From NCBI RefSeq assembly GCF_000764535.1, contig NZ_CP009571.1:558001-622000 (forward strand): a stretch of 64,000 bases of DNA. Direction: 5' to 3'. Every line of letters starts with the position of its first letter. Positions within the stretch are counted from its first letter, which is position 1. Shown here piece by piece: positions 54,229-62,907 of this stretch. The notes below the pieces were generated by a model. It was not told the DNA's origin. It saw only the letters and a program-made list of their open reading frames with translations, and did no database searches. This DNA is from Sphingomonas taxi. GTDB lineage: Bacteria; Pseudomonadota; Alphaproteobacteria; Sphingomonadales; Sphingomonadaceae. The position numbers and the translations under genes were made by a program.

Positions 54229-55647
54229 GGATTGCCGCCCGCCTCCCGCCGTCTCGCGCGCCCAGCGGCCGCCCAGGGCGCGGAACAGGTCGATCTGCGC
54301 GGTCGCGATCGCAGCGTCCTGCCCGGCGAGCGCGGCCTGCGCATCGGCGAGCGTGCGTTCGGCGTCGAGCTGCGATAGGCTGTCGATCCGCCCCTCGCGG
54401 CGTTGCGCGCGGGTGATGCGGGTGGCGCGATCGGCCTGGTCGAGCGCGCGTTGCAGCGCGGTGCGGCGGTCCAGCGCGCGGGCATAATTGGACAAGGCCG
54501 TCTCCGTTTCGCCGAGCGCGGTAAGGACGGTGCCGTCGAAGGTTGCCAGCGCCGCCTGCGTATCGGCCTCCGCCCCGGCAATCCGCGCCCGCGCGCGGTC
54601 GCGGTTGACCGTCCAGTTGAGCAGCGGACCGAGCAGGAAGTTGAGCGGTCCGGCGCCGAACAGATTGCCCAGCCCGGTACTGGTCTGCCCAATCGACCCG
54701 CCCAGGGTGATCCGCGGATAGAGGTCGGCGGTCGCCACGCCGATCCGCGCGGTCGCCGCCGCCAGCCGGCGCTCGGCGGCGCGCACGTCGGGGCGGCGCG
54801 CCAACAGCGTGGCGCCGTCGCCGACCGGGATCGGCTGCGTCAGGCGCAGCGTCGCGGTGCGCTGCGCGGCGATCGCGGGTAGCTCCTGCGGCGTGCGGCC
54901 GGTCAGCGTCGCAAGGCGGAACAAGGCCGCCTGCCGCTCGGCCTGCAACAGCGGGATATCAGCGCTGCGCTGGTCGCGGAGCGCGGCGATCCGCGCGGTG
55001 TCGAGCGGGGTGGTCATGCCGACGTCGACGCGGCGTTCGGTGGTGCGCACCTGCCGGTCGAGAAGTGCGACGATCCGCTCGGCCACCGCGATCCGCTCGG
55101 CCGCGGCGGCGGCGTCGGCATAGGCGCGTGTTGTGTCCGCGACGATCGCGACGCGGACCGCATCGGCGTCGGCATCGGCGGCCGCGACGTCACCGCGCGC
55201 GGCGGCGACGTTGCGCGCGATGCGGCCGAACAGGTCGACCTCGTAGGACAGGTCGAGTCCGCCGTCGATCAGCCACGTCTCGCTGCCGACGCCGGGCGGG
55301 CGCTGCGCCTGCGAGAAGCGGTTGTAGCTGGCACCGGCGCCCAGCGTGGCGCGCGGGGTGCGGTCGGTACGCACCTCGCGAAGCGCAGCGCGCGCACGGG
55401 CGAGACGGGCGACCGCGACGCGCAGGTCGGTGTTGGCGGCCAGCGCCTGTGCCACCAACCCGTCGAGCACGGGGTCGTCGTAGAGCCGCCACCAATGGTC
55501 GTCGGGCGGCGTGGTATTGGTCGCGGCACTCGTTGCGATGAACGGTGCGGCGGCAGTCGCCGGTGTGGCGGGCGGGCGATAGTCCGGTCCGGCGGCGCAG
55601 GCGGCGAGCGCAAGCAGCGAGACGGCGGTGGTCAGGGATTTGAGCAT
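54226..55647 (-). CDS. RND efflux outer-membrane lipoprotein (OprM/NodT type)
   Basis: 473 residues. Lipoprotein signal with lipobox LAAC (Cys17), then two outer-membrane efflux repeats: GLDLSYEVDLFGRIARNVAAARGDVAAADAD and RPDVRAAERRLAAATARIGVATADLYPRITLGGSIGQTSTG. The third gene of the RND operon; the permease stop lies 11 bp upstream, and GAGGAGGG precedes the ATG. It forms the outer-membrane channel. Confidence 0.93.
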   Translation of the reverse strand: MLKSLTTAVSLLALAACAAGPDYRPPATPATAAAPFIATSAATNTTPPDDHWWRLYDDPVLDGLVAQALAANTDLRVAVARLARARAALREVRTDRTPRATLGAGASYNRFSQAQRPPGVGSETWLIDGGLDLSYEVDLFGRIARNVAAARGDVAAADADADAVRVAIVADTTRAYADAAAAAERIAVAERIVALLDRQVRTTERRVDVGMTTPLDTARIAALRDQRSADIPLLQAERQAALFRLATLTGRTPQELPAIAAQRTATLRLTQPIPVGDGATLLARRPDVRAAERRLAAATARIGVATADLYPRITLGGSIGQTSTGLGNLFGAGPLNFLLGPLLNWTVNRDRARARIAGAEADTQAALATFDGTVLTALGETETALSNYARALDRRTALQRALDQADRATRITRAQRREGRIDSLSQLDAERTLADAQAALAGQDAAIATAQIDLFRALGGRWARETAGGGRQS

Positions 55648-55658
55648 ATCGGCCCTCC

Positions 55659-58600
55659 TCATTCGGCAGGCTGGAGCGCGGGATCGGCGGCATCATGGCG
55701 GACGCGGCGCGCGGCAAGTCGCAGGCCGAGCGCACGGCACACGACGTAGAAGGTCGGCGTGAAGATCAGCCCGAAGCCGGTGACGCCGATCATCCCGAAG
55801 AACACCGCCGTCCCCAGCGCCTGCCGCAGCTCCGCGCCCGCACCGCTGGCGACCAGCAGCGGCACCGTTCCGAGGATGAACGCAAAGCTGGTCATCAGGA
55901 TCGGACGCAGCCGCACCTGCGCGGCCTGTACCGCCGCCTCGACCGGCGAGAGGCCGTCCTGCTCCTCGGCCTGCTTGGCGAATTCGACGACGAGGATCGC
56001 ATTCTTGGCGGCGAGCGCGATCAGCACGACCAGCCCGATCTGCGTCAGGACGTTATTGTCGAGCCCGCGCAGATTGACCCCGATCATCGCCGCCAGCAGG
56101 CACATCGGCACGATCAGCACGATCGACAGCGGCAGCAGCAGGCTCTCATATTGCGCCGCCAGCACCAGGAAGACGAACACCACTGCCAGCGCGAAGACGA
56201 TCCCCGCGATGCTGCCCGCCGCTTTCTGCTGATAGGCGATGCCGGTCCATTCGCTGCCATAACCGCGCGGCAGCGTGTCGGCGGCGAGCTTCTCCATCGC
56301 GATCAGCGACCGACCCGAGGAATAGCCGGGCGCGGTGTCGCCATCGACCTCGACTGCCGGGTAGAGATTGTAGCGCGTGACGCGATACGGACCGGTGCGG
56401 TCCTGGAAGGTCGCGACCGACCCAAGCGGCACCATCCCGCCCTTGTCGGATCGCGTCTTGAGGTCGGCGATGTCGGCGGGGGTGGAGCGGAACGGCGCGT
56501 CGGCCTGTGCGGTAACGCGATAGGTGCGGCCGATCAGGTTGAAGTCGTTGACGAACGCGCTGCCCAGATAGACCTGCAACGCCTCGAAGACGCGCGCCGG
56601 CGGCACGCCGAGCATATCGGCCTTGGGGCGATCGACATCGGCGAAGATGCGCGGCGTCGCGGTGTTGAAGAAGGTATAGACCTGCGCCAGCCCCTCGGTC
56701 TGGTTGGCCTTGGCGATCAATGCGCCCGCGGTGGCGTCGAGCTGCTTGTATCCGGCACCCTGCCGGTCCTGCACCATCAGCCGATAGCCGCCCGCCGATC
56801 CGATCCCCTGGATCAACGGCGGCGGGACGACGAGAATGCGCGCCTCGTCGATGTCGGCGGTCGCCTTGCGGGTCGCGTCCATCAGCCCCGCGAAGGTGAC
56901 GCCCAGCTTTTCGCGCTCGGCGAACGATTTCAGGGGCACATAAGCGGCGGCGGTATTGGGGGCGAGCGTCTGCGACGGTCCGTCGAAGCCCGCCAGCATC
57001 ACCACGCCCTTGACGCCGGCGAGCGGCAGGATGCGCTTGGCGACCTTCTGCACCACCGCGTCGGTACGCTCGACCGAGGCGCCGGCGGGGAGCTGGACGA
57101 TGGTCAGGAAATAGCCCTGATCCTGCGCCGGGATAAAGCCGGTCGGCGTCGCCCAGAACAGACCGACGGTGGCGACGATCAGCCCGGCATAGACCGCCAT
57201 CATCCGCTTCGGCCGTCGCACCAGCCGGGCGGTGAGCGCGGCATAGCGCACGCTCAACCGCTCGAATCCGGTGTTGAAACGGTCACCCGCGGCACGAACG
57301 AAGCGGATGGCGCGGTTGCCGCCCTCGTGCGTGTCGTGCGCGCGCAGCAGGATCGCGGCGAGCGCGGGCGATAGCGTCAGCGAGACGATCAGCGAGATCA
57401 CCGTCGCCGTCGCGATCGTCACCGCGAACTGCTGATAGAAGGCGCCGGAGAGACCGGTGAGGAATAAGGTCGGCACGAACACCGCACAGAGCACCAGCAC
57501 GATCGCGACCAGCGCGCCGGACACCTCGTCCATCGACACCATCGCCGCCTCCAGCGGCGGCAGGCCGCGCGCCAGATTGCGCTCGACATTCTCGACCACC
57601 ACGATTGCATCGTCGACGACGATGCCGATCGCCAGCACCAATCCGAACAGCGACAGTGTGTTGAGCGAATAGCCGACCGCCGCGAGCACCGCGAACGTGC
57701 CGACCAGCGACACCGGGATCGCCACGATCGGGATGATCGCTGCGCGCCATTTCTGGAGGAACACCAGGATGACGAGCACGACCAGCACCATCGCCTCGAA
57801 CAGGGTGTGGATCACCGCATCCACCGATTGCGCGATAAATTCGGTGGGATTGTAGATGACGCGATATTCCAGCCCCTTGGGGAAGGATTTCGACATCGCC
57901 TGCATCTCCGCCTCGACCTTCTCGGCGGCGGCGAGCGCGTTGGAGCCGGGACGCTGGAACACCGCCGCGATCACGGTCGGCTGGCCGGACAGATAGGTGT
58001 TGGAATTATAGTCCTGCGCACCCAGTTCGACGCGCGCGATGTCGCGGACGCGCACCTGCCGTCCGTCGGCGTCGGTGCGGATCACGACGTCGGCGAATTG
58101 TCCCGGTTCGAGCAGGCGCCCCTGCGTCTCGACGTTGAGCTGAAAGGCGCTGCCGTGCGAATAGGGCGGCTGGCCGAGCGAACCGGCGGCGACCTGCACG
58201 TTCTGCGCGCGCAGCGCCGCGACGATATCGCCGGCGGTGAGGTTCAGCGCGGCGGCGCGGCCGGGATCGATCCAGACGCGCATCGCATAGTCGCGGCTGC
58301 CGAACAGGCGCACGTCGCCGACGCCGTCGATCCGCGCGAGCCGGTCGCGGACCTGGGTCAGCGCGTAATTGGAGATATAGCCGCGATCGAGCGAATTGTC
58401 GGGCGAGATCAAATTGACGACCATCAGAAAGTCGGGGCTGGTCTTGCGCGTGACGACGCCCAGCCGCTGCACCTCCTCGGGCAGGCGGGGGACCGCGATC
58501 GCGACCCGGTTCTGCACCAGCACCTGCGCCGCATCCAGATCGGTGCCGATCTTGAACGTGACCGTGATCGTGACGTTGCCGTCGCCGGTCGACTGGCTCG

Positions 58601-58841
58601 ACTGGTACAGCATGTTGTCGACGCCGTTGATCTCCTGCTCGATCGGCGCGGCGACCGTCTCCGCGACGGTCTCGGCGGACGCGCCGGGATAGCTGGCGGA
58701 AACCGTCACGGTCGGCGGCACGATGTCGGGATATTGCGCGACCGGCAGCCCCCAGTAAGCGATGGCGCCGACAAGCGTGATGATGACCGCGATGACGCCC
58801 GCGAAGATCGGGCGGGTGATGAAGAAGCGCGACAGGCGCAT
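55659..58841 (-). CDS. RND efflux permease (AcrB/MexB type)
   Basis: 1060 residues, standard for the HAE1 family. Begins SRFFITRPIFAGVIAVIITLVGAIAYWGLPVAQYPDIVPPTVTV. Proton-relay motif GIVVDDAIVVVENVERNLARGL in helix 4; ALAAKNAILVVEFAKQAEEQ in helix 10-11; GQDQGYF-like FIPAQDQGYFLTI in the second periplasmic half. It exports hydrophobic drugs or solvents with proton exchange. 55 bp after the adaptor gene. Confidence 0.95.
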   Translation of the reverse strand: MRLSRFFITRPIFAGVIAVIITLVGAIAYWGLPVAQYPDIVPPTVTVSASYPGASAETVAETVAAPIEQEINGVDNMLYQSSQSTGDGNVTITVTFKIGTDLDAAQVLVQNRVAIAVPRLPEEVQRLGVVTRKTSPDFLMVVNLISPDNSLDRGYISNYALTQVRDRLARIDGVGDVRLFGSRDYAMRVWIDPGRAAALNLTAGDIVAALRAQNVQVAAGSLGQPPYSHGSAFQLNVETQGRLLEPGQFADVVIRTDADGRQVRVRDIARVELGAQDYNSNTYLSGQPTVIAAVFQRPGSNALAAAEKVEAEMQAMSKSFPKGLEYRVIYNPTEFIAQSVDAVIHTLFEAMVLVVLVILVFLQKWRAAIIPIVAIPVSLVGTFAVLAAVGYSLNTLSLFGLVLAIGIVVDDAIVVVENVERNLARGLPPLEAAMVSMDEVSGALVAIVLVLCAVFVPTLFLTGLSGAFYQQFAVTIATATVISLIVSLTLSPALAAILLRAHDTHEGGNRAIRFVRAAGDRFNTGFERLSVRYAALTARLVRRPKRMMAVYAGLIVATVGLFWATPTGFIPAQDQGYFLTIVQLPAGASVERTDAVVQKVAKRILPLAGVKGVVMLAGFDGPSQTLAPNTAAAYVPLKSFAEREKLGVTFAGLMDATRKATADIDEARILVVPPPLIQGIGSAGGYRLMVQDRQGAGYKQLDATAGALIAKANQTEGLAQVYTFFNTATPRIFADVDRPKADMLGVPPARVFEALQVYLGSAFVNDFNLIGRTYRVTAQADAPFRSTPADIADLKTRSDKGGMVPLGSVATFQDRTGPYRVTRYNLYPAVEVDGDTAPGYSSGRSLIAMEKLAADTLPRGYGSEWTGIAYQQKAAGSIAGIVFALAVVFVFLVLAAQYESLLLPLSIVLIVPMCLLAAMIGVNLRGLDNNVLTQIGLVVLIALAAKNAILVVEFAKQAEEQDGLSPVEAAVQAAQVRLRPILMTSFAFILGTVPLLVASGAGAELRQALGTAVFFGMIGVTGFGLIFTPTFYVVCRALGLRLAARRVRHDAADPALQPAE

Positions 58842-58896
58842 GATAGGCTCCCCCTTTCCGAGGATGAAGACGGCCGGGACGTGGGTCGGCGAAGCG

Positions 58897-60159
58897 TCAG
58901 GAGGTGAAGGTCGCCTCGCCGGTGGTCGGCGACAGGCCGCCGGGGGCGGGGGCGGCGACGACCGGCGCGATGCGGCCTGCGCGCACCTTCACCTTCGTTC
59001 CCGGCATCGCCATCTGCGTGCCGCCGATCACGACGCGATCGCCGCGCGACAGCCCGCCGCTGACGATCCGCAAGCCATCGACCACCGGACCGAGCGTCAC
59101 CGGCTTGACCACCACCGTGCCGTCGCTGGCGACGGTCAGCAGCGTCTTGCGCGCCTGATCGGTCTGCACCGCCGCATCCGGCACCAGCAGCGCATGCGTG
59201 GTGCCGCCGCTGGCCAGCCGCATGTTGCCGAACAGACCGGGGGTCAGGAACATGTCCGGGTTGGCGAGCACGGCACGGCTGCGGATCGTGCCGGATCGCG
59301 GATCGAAGCCGTTGTCGGTGAAGTCGAGCTTGCCGTGCCAGCGATAATCGCTCTCGTCCTGCAACCGTACGTCGACCGCCGGGGCGACATTGCCGACGGC
59401 GCGCGCGCGCTTCCCCTTGAGAAACAGCGCCTCCGAGCCGTCGAAGGTGAAATAGATCGGGTCGAGCGCGTTGATCGTCGTGAGCAATGTGCCGCTGGTG
59501 TCGCCGCCCGCGACGAGGTTGCCGGGGTCTACGCGCCGGCTGGAAATCCGCCCGCCGATCGGCGCACGGACCTGCGTGAACTCGACATCGAGCGCGCGGC
59601 CGCGGATGCGCGCCTCCGCGGCGGCGATTGCCGCGGTGGCGGCGCGGACGCGGGCGCTCAGTTGGTCGAGCTCGCCCTTCGACACCGCATCCTCCGCCTC
59701 CAGCCGGTTGGCGCGGTCGAGGTTGGCGCGGGCCAGCGCGAGGTCGCTGCGCGCGCTTGCCAGCCCGGCGCGGGCCTCGGCCAGCGCGGCGGCGAACGGG
59801 CGCGGATCGATCGTGAACAGCAACTGGCCCGGTCGCACGGTCGCGCCGTCGGTGAAGTGCAGCGCGGTCACCGCGCCGGACACGCGCGCGCGCACCTCGA
59901 CTGTGCGGCTCGGTTCGAAGCGGCCGACGAAATCGTCCCATTGCGCGACGTCGCGCTGTAGCGGCGCGGCGACCGTGACGGTCGGTGCGGGGGCGGCCGA
60001 GGCAGTCGCCGGCTCGCTGCGATTGACCGCCACACCGGCGGCGATCGCGAGCAAGGCGGGGACGCCGATCCACAGCGACCGGCGCAGCAGCGGCGACGAC
60101 GCGGCTGGCGGGGCGAGCGGCGTCGCGTGGGTCGTGTCCACGGGGGCGTGCACGGTCAT
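58897..60159 (-). CDS. RND efflux periplasmic adaptor (AcrA/MexE type)
   Basis: 420 residues. One N-terminal membrane segment (LWIGVPALLAIAAGVAVN), barrel-sandwich halves (TVEVRARVSGAVTALHFTDGATVRPGQLLFTIDPRPF and QVRAPIGGRISSRRVDPGNLVAGG), a helical hairpin (about 110-180) and a C-terminal membrane-proximal domain (GDRVVIGGTQMAMPGTKVKV). The style matches MexE/AcrA adaptors. Its start overlaps the end of the preceding small gene as ATGA. Confidence 0.94.
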   Translation of the reverse strand: MTVHAPVDTTHATPLAPPAASSPLLRRSLWIGVPALLAIAAGVAVNRSEPATASAAPAPTVTVAAPLQRDVAQWDDFVGRFEPSRTVEVRARVSGAVTALHFTDGATVRPGQLLFTIDPRPFAAALAEARAGLASARSDLALARANLDRANRLEAEDAVSKGELDQLSARVRAATAAIAAAEARIRGRALDVEFTQVRAPIGGRISSRRVDPGNLVAGGDTSGTLLTTINALDPIYFTFDGSEALFLKGKRARAVGNVAPAVDVRLQDESDYRWHGKLDFTDNGFDPRSGTIRSRAVLANPDMFLTPGLFGNMRLASGGTTHALLVPDAAVQTDQARKTLLTVASDGTVVVKPVTLGPVVDGLRIVSGGLSRGDRVVIGGTQMAMPGTKVKVRAGRIAPVVAAPAPGGLSPTTGEATFTS

Positions 60160-60557
60160 CGACGCGCTCCCATCGTCTTGCGGCGGGCGACGCCGATACT
60201 GTCCGTCATCAGCTCATATTGCGCCGGCGAGAAACCGGCGTTGAGGAAGCGGGTCAGCTCGGCGCTCGGTATCGTATAACCGTAATGCCACGCGAAGACC
60301 GCGATCCGGCGCAGCGCCTCCAGACGCTCGTCCGCGAGCATCGGGTTGTGCGGCTGCCGGAACAGCGCGCCGAGCGCGCTGGCCATGCGGCCGGGGCGGC
60401 GGAGCGACGACAAGGCGTCCTTGCGTGCCAGGGCGACGACCGACCATTCCAGCCCGGTGAGTCGGGCGGCAGGTTGGTCGTCGATCGCCGGCACCGCGGC
60501 CGGTGTGGCAGGGGGAAGGGCGGGGAGGCGGTCGGCGTCGAGCATCAGATAGGCCAT
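60156..60557 (-). CDS. Small protein of unknown function leading the RND operon
   Basis: 133 residues, no signal peptide or membrane helix; probably soluble. Contains GLEWSVVALARKDALSSLRRPGRMASALGALF and RIAVFAWHYGYTIPSAELTRFLNAGFSPAQYELMTDSIGVARR. No family I recognise. Coupled by ATGA to the adaptor gene and so first in the RND operon, directly behind the regulated promoter. I start at MAYLMLD (ATG at 60557); the open frame extends to 60644 without similarity support. Confidence 0.75.
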   Translation of the reverse strand: MAYLMLDADRLPALPPATPAAVPAIDDQPAARLTGLEWSVVALARKDALSSLRRPGRMASALGALFRQPHNPMLADERLEALRRIAVFAWHYGYTIPSAELTRFLNAGFSPAQYELMTDSIGVARRKTMGARR

Positions 60558-60863
60558 GCGAGATCCCTGAATTGGACGTGCGCGAACACCGCCCGCCATC
60601 GCGGACGACGACGGGGCACACCGATCGATCGGTGGCGGGCGCACGGAGCCGGCGGGCGCTGGCGGCCCGTTGCGGCAGGTCGTGATGAGAAGTGGCGGGC
60701 GCGACCGTCAGGTCGCGTCGGGTCGTCCGGTCAGTCCAGGATCCATGTCGGCTCCTTCGATCGTGAACCGCCGGCGTGGCGTTTCATTCCGTACCGCATG
60801 GTATATTAACCGCTTCCGAGAAGATCAACGTATTTCTGTACCGGGCGGTAATTTATTTCGCGT
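60558..60863. other. RND operon promoter region, no gene
   Basis: 306 bp between the RND operon's first gene and its TetR gene. It holds two matches to the proposed TetR operator (60792-60803 and 60839-60850). AT-rich stretches around 60800-60860 probably contain the promoter; I see no clear -35/-10 pair. No gene recognised. Confidence 0.5.
60792..60850. promoter_or_regulatory. Two TetR operators upstream of the RND operon
   Basis: TACCGCATGGTA (60792-60803, one mismatch to the dyad) and TACCGGGCGGTA (60839-60850, perfect), 47 bp centre to centre. A third copy, TACCGAGCGTTA on the minus strand (61475-61486, one mismatch), abuts the TetR start. Confidence 0.6.
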
Positions 60864-61475
60864 TCAGCGGCTGGGCCACATCATCAGCCCGATGTCGACG
60901 ACGCGGTCCAGATCGGCGCGGGTCGCGCCGGAGCCGGCCTGCACCGCCATGCCCTGCAGCATCGCGTAGAGATATTGCGCGAGTCCTTCCGGATCGGCGC
61001 CGGGGGCAAGGTCGCCATCGCGCTGCGCCGCGCGGAAGCGCTCGACCAGCGCTGCATGCGCGGCGGCGCGACGCTCGATGATATGGCCTCTGATCGACTC
61101 GGCCTCGGCGCCGCAGGCGGTGGCGCTGATGACGCCCAGACAGCCCTTGGGATCGGAAGTGCTGGTCTGCGCCACGACCGCGCCGCGCATGAGATGCTCG
61201 GCGACCGCGCGGGCGGTCGGCTGTTTGAGGGCATCGCGGGTATAGGCCATCTTCTCGGCGCCGTAGAGATCGAGCGCACGATGGAACAGCTGTTCCTTAT
61301 TGCCGAACGCGGCGTAGAGGCTGGGTTTGGTGATGCCCATCGCCGCGGTCAGATCCGCCATCGACGCGCCGTCATAGCCCTTCGCCCAGAATACGCCGAG
61401 CGCGGCGGCCAGCGCCGCTTCGGTGCAGAATTCGCGTGGACGGCCACGCGTCGCAACGGCAGGAGCAGATTGCAT
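60864..61475 (-). CDS. TetR-family repressor of the RND operon (probable)
   Basis: 203 residues. N-terminal HTH (FCTEAALAAALGVFWAKGYDGASMADLTAAMGITKPSLYAAFGNKEQLFHRAL) followed by the TetR_C-type ligand domain (GCLGVISATACGAEAESIRGHIIERRAAAHAALVERFRAAQRDGDL). Directly upstream of the RND operon on the same strand. Three related dyads flank it. The frame extends to 61664, but MQSAPAVATRGRPREF is the usual TetR start. Confidence 0.92.
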   Translation of the reverse strand: MQSAPAVATRGRPREFCTEAALAAALGVFWAKGYDGASMADLTAAMGITKPSLYAAFGNKEQLFHRALDLYGAEKMAYTRDALKQPTARAVAEHLMRGAVVAQTSTSDPKGCLGVISATACGAEAESIRGHIIERRAAAHAALVERFRAAQRDGDLAPGADPEGLAQYLYAMLQGMAVQAGSGATRADLDRVVDIGLMMWPSR

Positions 61476-61486
61476 AACGCTCGGTA
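61475..61486 (-). promoter_or_regulatory. TetR operator at the RND repressor's own start
   Basis: On the minus strand TACCGAGCGTTA, one mismatch to TACCGNNCGGTA. It touches the TetR ATG, so a bound dimer would block its transcription. Confidence 0.5.
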
Positions 61487-61695
61487 TATAATGGTCGACA
61501 ACGCCCGCGTCGAGGGCCGTCACATAGTAAGTCATTCGTCCGCGATCGGTTCTTGAAAGCGGTCGGGCGGTCGGGAGTGGAATGTGGATCGACCGCCTTG
61601 CAAGCCGTTGGGCTGGGAGTATCCGCGGTATCGTCCCAATCGAACGAACGGCATCGTACGTCATGCGGGAGGGCGATCTTGCGACGGCGGTTCCA

Positions 61696-62796
61696 TCAGT
61701 CGAACATCTGGTGGTGGAGGATCAGCGCCGCGGCGCCCAGCGGTGCCGCCAGATCGGGCTCTAGCGCCGCCACCGCGAGCTTTGCCGGCGGTTCGCGAAC
61801 GCCGCGCCGCTCCGGCAGGGTGAGTACCGGCCATTGCACGCCGTCGACGATCCGGCGGGCAAGCGCGCGCGGCAGCCGGCCGCCAAGCACGATCGCCTCG
61901 CAGTCGAAGGCGTAGCGCAGCGTCTGGAACAGCCAGGTGAAGGACTCCTGGCGTGCGTCGAGCCATGGCTCGACACCGGGCCAGCGCGGATCGAACCGCG
62001 CCACCAGATCGCCGATACCGTCACACTCGGTGCCGTGGGCCGCGAGCATGGCACGAAGGTCGCCGAGGTTCGGCGTGGTGCGGCCGGCGAAGGGGAACAG
62101 GCCGGCGATCTCGCCGGCATTGCCGTGATGGCCGCGCAGCAGCTGGCCATCGACGACCGTCGCGGCGCGGAAGCCGGCCGCGACGTTGACGTAGCAGAAG
62201 CTGCCGAAGTCGGCGCCGACGCCGAGCAGGTGCTCGCCGATCGCGGTGGCCGCGGCGATGTTCTCTACCATCGCGGGCAAGGCAAGGCGGCGGCTGACGA
62301 GCGCCTCCAGATCGATCAGCGCCCAGTCGTCGAGCTCGGGGGCGGGGTTGACGGTGCGCGGGGCGGTGAAGAAGCCGGCGATCGCCACGCCGATGCCGAC
62401 GATCTGGTCGGGCAGGGACTGTTCGTCGCGGAACCGCACGACCGCGTCGAGCAGCCCGTCGCGCGGCATCCCCGGCAGGCTGATCTCGCGGCGCGCGCGC
62501 ACCGCCCCGGCGAGGTCGAGCAGCAGCACGTCGGCACGGTCGGTCATCACCGACAGGCCGAGGCTGAAGGCGGCATCGGGGGCGATGTGGATCGTGGCGC
62601 TCGGCTGGCCGCGACCCTGCGCCACCGCCTCGCCGGCGCGGACCAGCCCCGCCGCCTCCAGCTCCTCGGTGGCGCGGAAGATCGCGGTGCCCGACAGGCC
62701 GGTGTCGCGGATCAGCGTCGACCGCGACAGGCTGCCGTGCCGTCTGACGAGGGTCAGCACGCGGCGTGCACGCGGGGTCAGGGAGAGGCGGTTCAT
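61696..62796 (-). CDS. ROK-family transcriptional regulator
   Basis: 366 residues. N-terminal winged helix (ARRVLTLVRRHGSLSRSTLIRDTGLSGTAIFRATEELEAAGLV), then the ROK body (FSLGLSVMTDRADVLLLDLAG, AMVENIAAATAIGEHLLGVG, GNAGEIAGLFPFAG, AIVLGGRLPR). It lacks the zinc motif CxCGxxGCxE and the kinase phosphate loop, as does the ROK protein at 45228-46379, so both belong to the same regulator subgroup. I start at the ATG at 62796 behind TGAGGTTAG; a GTG at 62811 is also in frame. Divergent from a TBDR gene with a 35-bp dyad between them. Confidence 0.9.
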   Translation of the reverse strand: MNRLSLTPRARRVLTLVRRHGSLSRSTLIRDTGLSGTAIFRATEELEAAGLVRAGEAVAQGRGQPSATIHIAPDAAFSLGLSVMTDRADVLLLDLAGAVRARREISLPGMPRDGLLDAVVRFRDEQSLPDQIVGIGVAIAGFFTAPRTVNPAPELDDWALIDLEALVSRRLALPAMVENIAAATAIGEHLLGVGADFGSFCYVNVAAGFRAATVVDGQLLRGHHGNAGEIAGLFPFAGRTTPNLGDLRAMLAAHGTECDGIGDLVARFDPRWPGVEPWLDARQESFTWLFQTLRYAFDCEAIVLGGRLPRALARRIVDGVQWPVLTLPERRGVREPPAKLAVAALEPDLAAPLGAAALILHHQMFD

Positions 62797-62856
62797 CTTC
62801 ACTAACCTCACGCACAGGACGACCTACCTGGCGTTAGCCCCGGCGTCTTCAGACTG

Positions 62857-62891
62857 TCAAATATATATCGTACAGGATGATATGTATTTGA
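62857..62891. promoter_or_regulatory. 35-bp dyad between ROK and TBDR genes
   Basis: Arms TCAAATATATATC (62857-62869) and GATATGTATTTGA (62879-62891) pair at 12 of 13 positions around a 9-nt spacer. It is AT-rich in a GC-rich background and only 16 nt before the receptor gene. ROK repressors such as NagC bind AT-rich dyads, so this is probably the ROK operator. Confidence 0.65.
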
Positions 62892-62907
62892 CGAAGTCGG
62901 GGGGCTC

